Source: Lathyrus oleraceus (lineage: Eukaryota > Streptophyta > Magnoliopsida > Fabales > Fabaceae). From it: a stretch of DNA of 64,000 nt. The stretch covers positions 343,733,846 through 343,797,845 of the forward strand of contig NC_066585.1 of assembly GCF_024323335.1 (NCBI RefSeq), given 5' to 3'. The position numbers and the translations under genes are program-made. This document shows, piece after piece, positions 46,341 through 57,382 of the stretch. How positions within the stretch are numbered: the first letter of the stretch is position 1; every line of letters starts with the position of its first letter. The notes under the pieces were generated by a model. That model was not told the origin of the DNA. It saw only the letters and a list, made by a program, of their open reading frames with translations, and searched no databases.

Positions 46341-48062
46341 CTAGCCTGACGAAGGTCCCACAGAAGGCCCTATATCATCAACCATCCTCGCAAACTCTGC
46401 GGCGAACCTGAGCTCGGTGTTCTCCTGCTGCAATCTCCCCACCTCCTTCTGGTGAATCTTCATCTGCCTGAAGTAATGATCTCTCTCAGCAATGTAGTGA
46501 TCTCTCTTGGCGATGATCTTCATGTTCTCTGCTTCCTTGGTCTTCAGCTTTGTCTCCCACTCAGCGATGAGGACTCTGACTCTATCTTCCCTCTGATCTC
46601 TCACGAGGATCTGCCTCCTCTTCTCATCTTCAATGACCTTCACAGCTCTGGCTAGCTTCTCCTTAGTGACGTCGTGCTCCTTTGTTGACGACGCTAGGGC
46701 TTGGCTGACCTTCCCATAGTAGGCAGTATCCATCTCAAAGCGCTTTGCTTCCAGGGCATGTCGCTTATCCTGATCTTCCATCCTTACTTTGATCTCTTGA
46801 TTAGCCATCTGAATACGAGCAACACTCATCTCCAATTCGGCTTTCTCTGCAAGCAACTGATCTCTGTCCCTCTTCATCTCGAGGAATTCTTCCATACTGA
46901 CAGAAGAACGCGGACCCTCAATCATAGGACACCAAGAATCACCTCCAGGAAACGGTAGATGTGTGATCTCTATCCTCTTCCGAAGCCAATCGTCAAATGG
47001 AGGAAAAGACCTGCTGTTGACCTTGCCAAAAGGAACCTTGCCCTTCCTCTGAATATTACGCCATGCCCCAGACACCTGCCTCAACTTGGTCTGATTACCC
47101 TCAGCTGGGAAGTAGAACGACTCCTGAATCTCACGCTCGAGAGGAGGAACCTCCATAGCAAACCCCATGTGTCTCCTAAGAAGCGTCGGGTTGTAATTAA
47201 TGCAACCTTGAACTCCTATAAGAGGCACATTGGGAAAACTCCCACAACTGTAGATGAAATCTCGTCCGGCCACACCATTGTGAGTCCAAGCTATATCAAT
47301 GGCTCGCAAACCCATCAACCTGACTGACCACTTGACCGTAGGATCAAGAGCGACAAAAGCACCTCGGGAAGGCAAATACCCCATAAACCACTTGTACAAC
47401 ATCTGGGCACAACACCTGATCAAACCCCCACGCCGCTTCTCGTTCCTGTTATGAACCGAATAATAGACATCTCCAATCAGAGTAGGAATGGGATTCCTCT
47501 GCACAAACAGCCTGATGGCATTAATATCCACGAAATTCTTCTGATTAGGGAACAAGATGGTCCCATAAATGCTCACAGCAATCAAGGCACAGACCGTCTT
47601 CCAATTACCCAAAGCAGCATGTTCCTTGGCCTTAGCCTCCAAGAAACTCAAATGAAAACCGGGTAACTTTCCTTTCTCTTTTAGACCCCCCTTTGTCACC
47701 TCCGGACTCAAATAAAGAGCACGAGAAATCTCCGCAATGTCAGGCTCCACCCTAATGGCACTGAAAGGAATCTGATCTCTGATCGGAATACCCAAGATGC
47801 TAGCATAGTCCTCCATCAAGGGCCCCAACAAGTAATCTGGAAACACGAAACACCTCAAACCAGGGTCATAGAACTGGAGAAAAGTATGAATGGCGCTCCT
47901 GTCACTGTCTGTGAGTCTGAAAACCAACTTCAGAATACCACCGTATGCCTCTCTGAACATCCCCACATGGTCGGGCGTAATCAATGCTATCATATCCTTC
48001 AGCACACTGATCTCTGGGTCAAAGAAGCAATAGACAACATCGTCCTTCAAACCGGTCCTCAT
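46341..48062 (-). CDS. F ORF1, intact Ogre ORF1 protein (573 codons from MRTGLKDD)
   Basis: Unbroken frame (open from 48275; the ATG at 48062 aligns with the ORF1 start of E). The N-terminal globular region shares LQFYDPGLRCFVFPDYLL, PGFHLSFLEAKAKEH, NPIPTLIGDVYYSVHNRN, CGSFPNVPLIG with E. From about residue 390 it is charged and coiled coil (EEFLEMKRDRDQLLAEKAEL onward). Function unknown; no enzyme motif seen. Notable as the only intact long Ogre frame in an element that lacks pol. Upstream ATGTTTATCCATATGCAG may be a splice acceptor. Confidence 0.8.
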   Translation of the reverse strand: MRTGLKDDVVYCFFDPEISVLKDMIALITPDHVGMFREAYGGILKLVFRLTDSDRSAIHTFLQFYDPGLRCFVFPDYLLGPLMEDYASILGIPIRDQIPFSAIRVEPDIAEISRALYLSPEVTKGGLKEKGKLPGFHLSFLEAKAKEHAALGNWKTVCALIAVSIYGTILFPNQKNFVDINAIRLFVQRNPIPTLIGDVYYSVHNRNEKRRGGLIRCCAQMLYKWFMGYLPSRGAFVALDPTVKWSVRLMGLRAIDIAWTHNGVAGRDFIYSCGSFPNVPLIGVQGCINYNPTLLRRHMGFAMEVPPLEREIQESFYFPAEGNQTKLRQVSGAWRNIQRKGKVPFGKVNSRSFPPFDDWLRKRIEITHLPFPGGDSWCPMIEGPRSSVSMEEFLEMKRDRDQLLAEKAELEMSVARIQMANQEIKVRMEDQDKRHALEAKRFEMDTAYYGKVSQALASSTKEHDVTKEKLARAVKVIEDEKRRQILVRDQREDRVRVLIAEWETKLKTKEAENMKIIAKRDHYIAERDHYFRQMKIHQKEVGRLQQENTELRFAAEFARMVDDIGPSVGPSSG

Positions 48063-49084
48063 GTCTGAGTAAAGAAGTCTCTCAACCAGGATCTCAATCA
48101 AAATGTCCCTGCATATGGATAAACATGTGTTAGATGCAGATAAATGCAAAATGCGATGATGCTGATGAATGAATGCAATGCATTGTGCCATCCTCCAAGT
48201 CATCTGAATAACCACTGTACTGAAGCCTTGATCTCTGAACTGATCACAACCATCTGAAGGAATATGTAACCACAAATCCGACTTGGGGTTCCGAAATAAA
48301 CGGAACGGAATGATACATCACCATCATCACCTGAGATCCACTGATCTGATAATCACAAGCCCCTCTGAACCAGCCCGGGGAATCCTGAAATAAACGGATC
48401 CCCACTAATAAATACCACGGACAGAACTCCGGCGTCTCGGAAATAAATGTCCATAAATCCGACTTATAAATAGAACTCTGATCAACGGAACCATTAGTCA
48501 CCATCAAAGTCACCATCTGAACATGCATCTGTACGGATCACCCTCCCCTCACAGGTAAATTCTAATCAGGTCATCCTAAGGCGGATAATAGTCTCGACAA
48601 TCGGGCAAAGATACTCAATGGGTTTCCCCTTTCGGGTGTGCCGTTGTAGCTCCCTTAAGATCGTCTAAACCAAAGATCCGGGAAAGATCGGTCACCGAAG
48701 TCAATAGCTCAAAAGAGGTAACTAGACCAAAGTGGAGTACTCCACAATGGAAAAGCTCCCTCAGATGAACCTCGTCCGGCTTGTGGTATGTCACGTTGCA
48801 ACAATATACTGATAAAGCAAATGAGGAACGTGAGACCACACTAATCCTAGGTGTATACTCGGGCCTGGGTTTTAGCCCCACTCAGAACACCCACCCCAAA
48901 ACAGAGGAACCATCTGTACAGAGGACAGCAGAATGATAGTATGATGCATGCAAATATTTATGCAAATATATATACAAAAGAATAATCAATGCAATAAATA
49001 GAGCAACAAGCAACCTAAACTATCCTAGAACGCTAGGAGAGACTCGCTTAGGGAAGATGGACCAGCAATAGGTCAACTTCTATG
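48063..49084 (-). other. 5' leader of F
   Basis: Noncoding between primer site and ORF1. The part at 48352-48866 is the one duplicated at 44689-45227. Confidence 0.75.
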
Positions 49085-49102
49085 TCCCCAGCAGAGTCGC
49101 CA
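49085..49102 (-). other. Primer-binding site of F
   Basis: TGGCGACTCTGCTGGGGA on the minus strand, two bases from the LTR end at 49105. Confidence 0.9.
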
Positions 49103-49104
49103 GC

Positions 49105-52100
49105 TGTCGCATCCGCGAAAAACAACCGGCGGGCTAAAACAAAACAAACAGAGCCGCCACCGTGCGTTATTTATCCCAAAAGAGGGAAAGGAAACGCTCG
49201 AAGTAAACCTGGAAAAGACATGGTCTCGTGACCAAAGAGAGATGGGATCGGGAGTCGGTTATGCGAAGGGAAGGTATTAGCACCCCTACGCATCCGTCGT
49301 ACTCGACGGGATCCACGCTCAGAAGATAGAACAAGGTTGCTAAAACAAACATCACACACACACACACACTGAAAACAACACAGGTGGAAAAGAGGGGAAA
49401 GGGCTCGCTAGGATATCGCATCCTATGCCTACGTATCTCATCTGGAATGAGAATCAGAGCTACCGTAGTTCGGCTCACGCAAGCCAAACAAAACACACGC
49501 AAACAGGCAAACATGGAAACCGAATGCCAATCGCTGGACTTACATCAGACTCCGAACCAAACAAACCCACACTGGAAACCAAATGCCACTTGATGGACTT
49601 ATATCGGACTCCAAGCACACAACAAGAGGATACGGAATGCCAATCGCTGGGCTTACATCCATCTCCTACACACAAGAAGAATAGCACACAACAAGTTACT
49701 AAGGAGTCTGGCACTCGAGCCTAACAACTGTCAAGCAAACACACACAAAAAGAAAAAAAGGTGCCCGGAGAGATCTCGTACGACCTCCTGCCTACGTACC
49801 TCATCTGGTATGAGGATCAGGGCAACATAGTTCCCCTTAACAGGGGAGAAACTTTCTCCTAACCAGAGACTGGGAAATGACCAACTAGAAGGGAGACTGA
49901 CTCGAGCCTAATAGTTATCATGTATTCCACAATGGTCCTAGGTTGAGTTTTCTATCTATCTTGCACAAGCTGCAAGCTAATCCTAACCAGGCAAAGCAAA
50001 GCATGCGAGCATAATCAAAACAAAGCAAACATACACAATTAGCACACACTATATACAGACAAAGGTGGGCTCATACAAGGGTTAGGCTGCAAAAGCAAGC
50101 CAACTGTATCGGGGTGATGTTAGCTCTTAACCCTAACATTGAGAGTTAGGGTGAAGCAAATGAAATAGGAGGTGAGGGGTGTGCCTCACAGATCTTATCC
50201 CTGGCCAGGGAGAGCTTTAGACAAATGAAGTGTGGGTTCATAAAGTGGGAACCCTTCTACACTTATGACTGACTCAACATGGATCTTGGGTTAATATCCA
50301 CAATGCATCAACACCAGTTGTGTGAGCAAAGGGATGACTCAACTGAATAGCAGGAGATGGATTGCACATCTCTTGTATATGCCAATTGCCTTAACAAAGG
50401 TCTTTTCCTGCTTGGGGACAAAGATAAACAATCACAAGCATTGCCTCTTAAGGAGGACTTCAGACAGGTGCCTGACCAAATAACAGGCCAGGTCGTCCAG
50501 ACTACATGAAGTTAGTGAGCTATACCTCAATTGGTTAAGCAACCAAGCAACAGCAAAAGCAAGTTCACAATGAACTATAGGAACTAATGTACCTGAAATC
50601 AATCTAACATAATCAGTACACAGCTCAAACAGTCAAACAGATAAGCTAATGGTCAACAGTCAACTGTACATAAACAGACAAACAAACAAAGCAATGCACA
50701 AAGGTGCAATCCTCAATGCCTAAGTACAAGTCTCAAAGCCTACAAAACAAGCTCAAGGTTAGTCATAAACAAGCAATGGACCAACTCCAATTGAGTGCAC
50801 ATCATCAAGTATAAGCAATTGTGCTCTTTGACCTGAAACAAAGCTCAAACATTAAGCACTAACCACTAGGACATGGCCTAGGGTCAAAATGGGAGCAATA
50901 AACCAAAACAGAACATGAAAATTATCAAAAATCAAGTTCAATCAAATAAGAAACAAATCCAAGTGGTCTCATAGCCATATCGTCAACCAATTTCATTTCA
51001 TAAGGCAAAGAGCACAAAGCATGCAATTTAGAACCTCATAGAACCAAACAGAATGATCCAATCCAAACTAACTCAAAAATAATTCAATAAATCCCAAGAA
51101 AAATCATGGCTAAACAGAACTCATTACATGATCAACACACCAAAATTCAAGTCATTTGGACAAGTGGAAGCATGTCAAATAAATTCCCTAAGGCAAGGTA
51201 AGGCAAAATAAGCTCATACAAGACATAAAATCATGCATCAACTTCAAGCAAGCCTAAAACAGAATCTACACATGATAAATGAATCAAACCAAAGCCATGG
51301 CAAACTTTAAAGTTCCTAGAATCACTCCACAAAATTTCAAGTCGATGTGATACATATCAAGAATTTCACAAAACATCTAAAATCAAGACTCACAAAAGAT
51401 CCACAATTGGTCAATCAGAAGAGAAAATCTCAAACCAATAGGAAATGCATCCAAAAATTCCACAAACACTCACAAGCAATCTTAACATCTAGAAGTATCA
51501 ACATGCAAAAATTCACATCAATTCAAGTTCATATAGCAAGGTAATGAAAATCCACAAGTTGGACAAGAAATGGTGTGACACACATTGTCACACCTAGATT
51601 GATCAGCTCATATCTCACAAACCAGAAATGATAAAATCACAAACTCAAAGCCAAAATGTCACTTAGGATCTCTAGTTTGTGCATGCAAAATTTCAAGAAT
51701 TTTGGATTAAGCATCATCATTTCACAACCAAAATAGCAAGCAAGGTGCAAGCAAATATAAGCATGAGCAAACCCTAGGCCACATAAAAATCCACACGTGC
51801 ACAATTTTTGTAAAAATCACCATAAAATAGTAGGGATCTTGATGAACACAATGGAAAAAATCTCACATTAATTGGACAAATAATCATGGAGTTATGGAAT
51901 TTGTAAGTGAGTGAAAAAATAAAAAAAAAGTGAAATGGCATGGTGAAATATGTATACATGAAGTGAAGAAAAATGCAAGGCAAATTGGTGAAGTGATCCA
52001 GCTGAGGATCGAACCGGCTCAAAGTTTAAATCTGCGCGCCACTTAATGAAACGCACCGTTTCATTAAGTGAGGTGGCCAAGCACTATTGGCTGCATGGGA

Positions 52101-54090
52101 GACAAACACAAGAAACATAAAAAACAGGCCAGGCGAAGATCTACACGATTCTGGAAACGATTTTCAAACATTCATCCATGTTCATCATAAACCCTAGGCT
52201 CAAGAACAATTGTGCTCAGAAATTTACAAAACCTATATCACTAGAATCCTCTTTCAGCGTACATTAACAATCTCAAATCAATTTGATCTAAATCTTCCTA
52301 GAACTCTTGGATCGTGCAAGATAAGTTTCACACATCAAAATGAAAATCAACATAACTTGTTCATTTCTCCATGGATTTCAATGGTTCAAATTGCAGATTA
52401 ACCTCCTAAGTAAGATCTATAAGATACATCAATCAATTTCAAGAATTAGCACATGCAAAATCTAACCTTCTATGATGTGCAGAAGTGAAATAGTGGATTT
52501 CAAGCTATGGCAAGCAAAAACAGAAGTTCTTCAACTCTCATATGCATGAATGAAGCAAGGTTTGGAAGCTAATCGCGCTTGATAAGTCCAGAAAATCAAA
52601 TTGCCATGGATGACCTTCACTTCAACAGTTCCAAATTGAGCTCGAATTCCTTGCAATCTTGTTTCTAATGACTTCAATTACGCACAGGGATGAAGGATTG
52701 ATCAAGACCTTGGCACGGTTTGTGAAGAAAAATGAAGAAAAGTTGAGAGAAGAAGTTGAAGAATTTTTGGATTTCTAGATCTAGATCTCAATTCTGTTAT
52801 CATTAGCAATGAAACAGTTATGATTTAGCTTTTATATGTGATGCTAATGATGTTGGTAATCATGTTTAGCCTAAGTGCAAGTAATTAGTGAAATGCAAGT
52901 TTTATGCTAAATTGGCCAATTCACCCTTCACATGTGATTCAATGTAACAGTGCAGGGTTTAGTTTCAATTCAGTTGGAAATGTTGTTTCTAAGCCAAGGC
53001 AAGTGGATCCAAGTGAATTCCATGCTTATTTTTCAAATTCACCATTTTCCCTCCAAATTCAAATTAAGTTCAAGTGAAAAATGCACTTTTTTTGTGATGC
53101 GTTTTAATGAAATGTGATGCATGAATTGGATAGAAGAGATCAAAAGAAAATTGCTCCAAAAAGAACCACATGATTTGGCCATTTGGTGCAAAAGTTATGC
53201 ACTTTTGAAATTCAACTTCCATGGACAATGATTTGATCATAACTTGCCAACCACAAATGAGAAACGCATGTTCGTGGACTTTTTGGAAAGGTGAGAGCAA
53301 GATCTTCAACTTTCATGTTGAACAAAATTTCATTTGAAGCATTTTTGGATATGTAATTTTAAGGAGAAGACCTTTCCATTTTTGGCAATTTTGAATTACA
53401 AGTCACTTTCTATTTTTGGAAAGTTTTCATCTGACTTTATTTTCTTCATTGTTGATGTTTGAAATGTCAAATGAAACTTGTTTGGACATGAATGAAGTGT
53501 CTCTAACCCTCTCCCACCTCCAAATCCATCAGTTGACCTTTGGTTGACTTTTGTTGACTGATAGATGAATGGGCTATGCATTGATGAACTTGAGCTTCAA
53601 ACTCCTGATGAAATGGCTCAAACATGAAACCCTAGCTTCCATAAGCTCAATGAAACCATAGGATGATCCCCATCTCATTGAAGACCTCATCTCCTTTGAC
53701 AAGCCCTGATTGGCACAATGCAGATGATTAGGGTTGACCAGAGGTCAAAACCCTAATCCCAAGGCATCTGATCAAGCACAATGAATCTCTTGGTGATGAT
53801 AAGACCATAATGATGATGATGTACCATTTCAACCAAGATGATGATCAATCTCCTTGAGGAACCATGAAACCCTAATCTGAAACACCAACCCTCATATGAT
53901 TAGTGATCAATCCATGAAACCCTCCAGCTTGAATCTTTTAACCTCTTTATCTTCTGATCAAGACCTAGGAGGATGACTTGCTCAATGTAGCCATATGATA
54001 TGCAAAGATGCAATGACTAATGACCTAAAAAATGCAATGCAATATGTTAAGCTAGTCCCAAGAGAGGAGGGCAAATTTTGAGGTGTTACA
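49105..54090 (-). repeat. 5' LTR of F (4,986 bp)
   Basis: On the minus strand it begins TGTAACACCTC and ends GATGCGACA. Likely TATA box TATAAAA at 52836-52830, followed downstream by pyrimidine-rich sequence; a TATATA is also at 50055-50050. A 14-bp stem hairpin is at 52040-52070. A short AC run is at 49353-49368. No genes: 50040-54060 is noncoding, A-rich on the plus strand, and related to the LTR of G. Confidence 0.9.
52040..52070. repeat. 14-bp stem hairpin in F LTR
   Basis: CACTTAATGAAACG, loop CAC, CGTTTCATTAAGTG: perfect arms. The counterpart in G is at 57350-57382. Confidence 0.95.
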
Positions 54091-54683
54091 GGTTTGCGTG
54101 AGGCAGAGGCAAAAGAGCGTGTGAATCGGAGTGAACTTCTTAGAGCTGCCTGAAGATTGCTGCAGAGTAGTTCCTAGGTCTCCTTCTCTCAAAATCTTTC
54201 TCCAGTGAATCTCCCAGTGTAACTCCAAGTGTGTTTTCCTCTACTGAAACTTCGGTATTTATAGACTGATTTCGTGGGTAGTGGGCTCAAATGAGGGCAA
54301 CTCAAGCCCAAAATCTTTCTGATATTTTCTGAAATGCGCGCCCTTCGCCTAGCGAAGGATCTGCTCGCCTAGCGAGCATGACAGTACTTCTCGCTAGGCG
54401 AAGCATCTGCTCGCCTAGCGAGCATGACAGCTCAGCAACAGATTCTTGTTTCTTCCAGCCTGGCGATTTGCACGGTGAATAGGCCCCATCTGGCCCTGTT
54501 GGTAGTACCTCAAGTCTTTTCCTTGTGTTGACTGATCGTCTAAGTAGAACCCACAAAGTGTCCTGGATGATGTCCGAGCTTCTTGGAGCTAATTCCGATT
54601 GACATGATGCAATGTGGTATGAAATGCTAAATGACCTAAAAAGTGAATGCATGAATGAGGAGGGCAAATTTTGGGGTGTTACA
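54091..54683 (-). repeat. 5' LTR of Ogre E, 5' portion
   Basis: Continues the E LTR after F, matching 29170-29762 with two substitutions noticed. It includes the TATA box (54256-54263) and the CTA-loop hairpins (54342-54424), and ends TGTTACA before the target duplication CCAGG at 54684-54688. Confidence 0.93.
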
Positions 54684-54688
54684 CCAGG

Positions 54689-55266
54689 CAGAACCCAAAG
54701 TGAGCCACTTGAATCAAGTCAAGAGGATTCTCAAGTATGTCAATGGGACTTGTGACTATGGTATGTTGTACTCTCATGGATCTGAGCCTATCCTATCTGG
54801 GTATTGTGATGCTGATTGGGCTGGGAGTGCTGATGACAGAAAAATCACATCAGGAGGATGTTTCTTCTTGGGAAACAATCTCATATCATGGTTCAGCAAG
54901 AAGCAGAACTGTGTATCTCTGTCCACTGCAGAGGCTGAATACATAGCGGCTGGAAGCAGTTGTTCCCAACTGGTGTGGATGAAACAGATGCTTACTGAGT
55001 ATAATGTCTCTCAAAATGTCATGACATTGTTCTGTGATAATCTCAGTGCCATCAATATTTCCAAGAATCCCATCCAACACAGCAGGACCAAACATATTGA
55101 CATTAGACATCACTTCATCAGAGATCTGGTGGAAGACAAAGTGATTACCTTGGAACATGTAGCCACTGAACTATAACTGGCTGACATATTTACAAAGGCT
55201 CCGGATGCTACTCAGTTTGAAAACCTAAGAGGCAAACTGGGAATATGCCTCTCTGAGGACTTATAG
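54689..55266 (+). pseudogene. Copia D RNase H (end of pol)
   Basis: Continues D pol after Ogre E: AEPKVSHLNQVKRILKY, SGYCDADWAGSADDRK (first catalytic D), LSTAEAEYIAAGSSC (E), LFCDNLSAINISKNP (D), HIDIRHHFIRDLV. A TAA at 55174-55176 replaces a CAA (VATEL*LADIFTKA); the frame goes on to the natural stop TAG at 55264. RNase H degrades the RNA strand during cDNA synthesis. Confidence 0.9.
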
Positions 55267-55556
55267 CAACCAATGATATTTGGGATGTATTGTTTAATAT
55301 CTCAACCGATTAAACAATTGAAAGTGTGCTATGACTGGACAACAGTTCACAGCTATGTTACTTACTGCAAGTATAGTAACAAGATGTTAAGGGGATATCC
55401 TAACATAGGTTGGCCTATGTGGCTGCTGGACTTCAAGAAAGTGTTCATGCAGGAGGGGTTCAAGATGTCAGACTCAAAGTCATGGCATCTGAAATGGGTG
55501 TAAAGCAAGAATGTGTAACTACTTGATCAAAGTTGTAAAGCAAGATTAAGAGGGGG
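55267..55556 (+). other. 3' UTR and polypurine tract of copia D
   Basis: 290 noncoding bases ending in AAGATTAAGAGGGGG (55542-55556). D's 3' LTR should follow with TGTTTAATTGG, but the next base starts the LTR of Ogre G. Confidence 0.8.
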
Positions 55557-57349
55557 TGTAGCACCTCAAATTTGCACCTATCATTGTACATACATTCTCA
55601 TATTAGGTCATAGCATATCATGGTCCACTGCATAGCATTGCATTGTCCCATTTGCCTCAAGTGCAAGCCAATCAAGAAATTAGGTCAAACTGATCAGGAG
55701 ATCAGTCAACCAAGCAAGCAAGTGTGTTTCTCAAGGAGGCAAGGCCCTAGGATTGGTCCAACATGTTCACATGACTTGGGGGTCCATTTGAAGTGTTTAG
55801 GTCAAAGATTGGAGGCTCAGAGGTCATCAGTCAATGCACAATCAGTCAGAAACCCTAGAAAGTCAAACTTGGTCAACTGTGGCTGATTTTATGGTTTTGA
55901 TGGATGGATTTGGTTTGAGAGAGCTTATTCATGTCCCAATAGGCCTCATATATCATGGCAAACAACATCATTGAAGAATTTGAAGCCAAACAGAAAATTT
56001 CCAAAAATAGAAACTGTACCTGTAATTTTAACTGCCAAAAATGGAAACTTCTTGATCCCAAACTTACATCATGATACAAGCTTCAAATGAATTTTTGCCC
56101 AACATGAAAGTTGAATATCTTGTTCTCCCATTTCCAAAAAGTCCAAGAACTCTCAATTCCCATGTATGGTTGTCAAGATATGATCAATTCATTTTCACAA
56201 AATCTTGAACTTCAAAAGGCCATATCTCTCAAACCATTTGGCCAAAATTGGTGAGGTTTTTTCCTACAAACCACATTTAACCTCCTCTTTCCAAAAATGT
56301 AAACTTCATGTGCCAAAACATTGCCAATCAAAATGGCACTTTTGAACCTAGCATGCTTAATTTCAAGTGAAGTGAAAATTTGAAGTTTTTAATTAAGCAA
56401 TTTCTGTCATAGTGGCCAATTGGGATTGATTTAGGACAGCATTTGTGACTTGCCCAAGGCCCAAAATCGTGCAGCATACTACCATACACCACCATTTGGT
56501 CAAAATTGGCAAATTAGCAAATTGCTCCATTAAACAAAAACATGATTAACATTCACTTAGCAAAGCCTAAACAGATGATATATACTCTTTTTCTGAGCAT
56601 TTGAGCAACCCTAGCTGCCTCCAAACTCAGAAATACACTGACTCTCTCAATTTCATTTCCTTGCCATTTCCAAAGTCTGTCAAGAAACTCAAAAGACCAC
56701 GAGCAAGCTTTGTTGATTCACCATCCAAACATCATTGTGAGCTCATTGCAACCTTATTTCACCACCTGTAATCACCAATTCGCAACTGTTTTCTCTAAGC
56801 ATCATCAATGGCAAAATTCGAATTAGCTTGTTTCAAGGGTTGCTGAGCAAAGAATCTTCATCCATTCACTTCTTGGGAACTTGCTGCGCAACTGTTTCAT
56901 CAGCAAGGGTCAAAACAACAACTGTTCCATCTTTGCTTCAAAATCAAGTAAAAACTCGAATCTCATTATTTGCTAAACTATGACATGATTCTTATAGATC
57001 TTTGTTTGCTGGTTTCATTGAGCTTTGAATCGTGTTAATTGGTTGCTTGAGTTGAGAGAAATCTAGCTTTTAAGTTATGCATCCAAACTTGTTTGTGCTT
57101 ATTTGTTTCTTTGTTAGTTCAAATTGGTGTTTATAGTTGTTATAATGTTGATGTACAAGGCAAGAGGAACACATTGATATGTTGTTTGTTGAGTTTGGTT
57201 GACAAAAATCTTGCTGGAAATTTGAATTGTTGAATGGTACAGTAAAACCCTAGGAAGCCATTGCCCAGAATCGCGTTCTGCTCGCGTTTAGTCTTGCTGT
57301 GCATGAAGTCACTGTGTCATCCGCCATGAGCCAATCGCATTGCAGCTTT

Positions 57350-57382
57350 CCCTTAAGTGAAACGCTGCGTTTCACTTAAGGG
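57350..57382. repeat. 15-bp stem hairpin in G LTR
   Basis: CCCTTAAGTGAAACG, loop CTG, CGTTTCACTTAAGGG; arms are perfect. Confidence 0.95.

Larger units (their letters stand above)
43757..54090 (-). mobile_element. Rearranged non-autonomous Ogre derivative F
   Basis: Minus strand order: complete 4,986-bp LTR (54090-49105), primer site, leader, intact ORF1, gag without capsid, then instead of pol a repeat of its own leader (45227-44689) and an inverted copy of primer site plus LTR end (44688-43757). There is no second normal LTR and no target duplication; 10 bp of the target were lost. This suggests insertion of a defective cDNA, not standard integration. Confidence 0.88.
27769..54683 (-). mobile_element. 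Ogre element E, full structure with a nested element
   Basis: Minus strand. 5' LTR at 42329-43756 plus 54091-54683 (split by F), primer site, ORF1, gag, protease, intron, RT, RNase H, integrase, 3' UTR with hairpin array, polypurine tract, 3' LTR at 27769-29762. Without F it is 16.6 kb. By eye the LTRs differ at about 18 of 1,980 aligned positions, nearly all transitions, plus one 37-bp indel, so it is young. Coding defects: a 1-base loss in ORF1, TAG in gag-pro, TAG in RT and YVDN in the RT active site. Confidence 0.95.
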
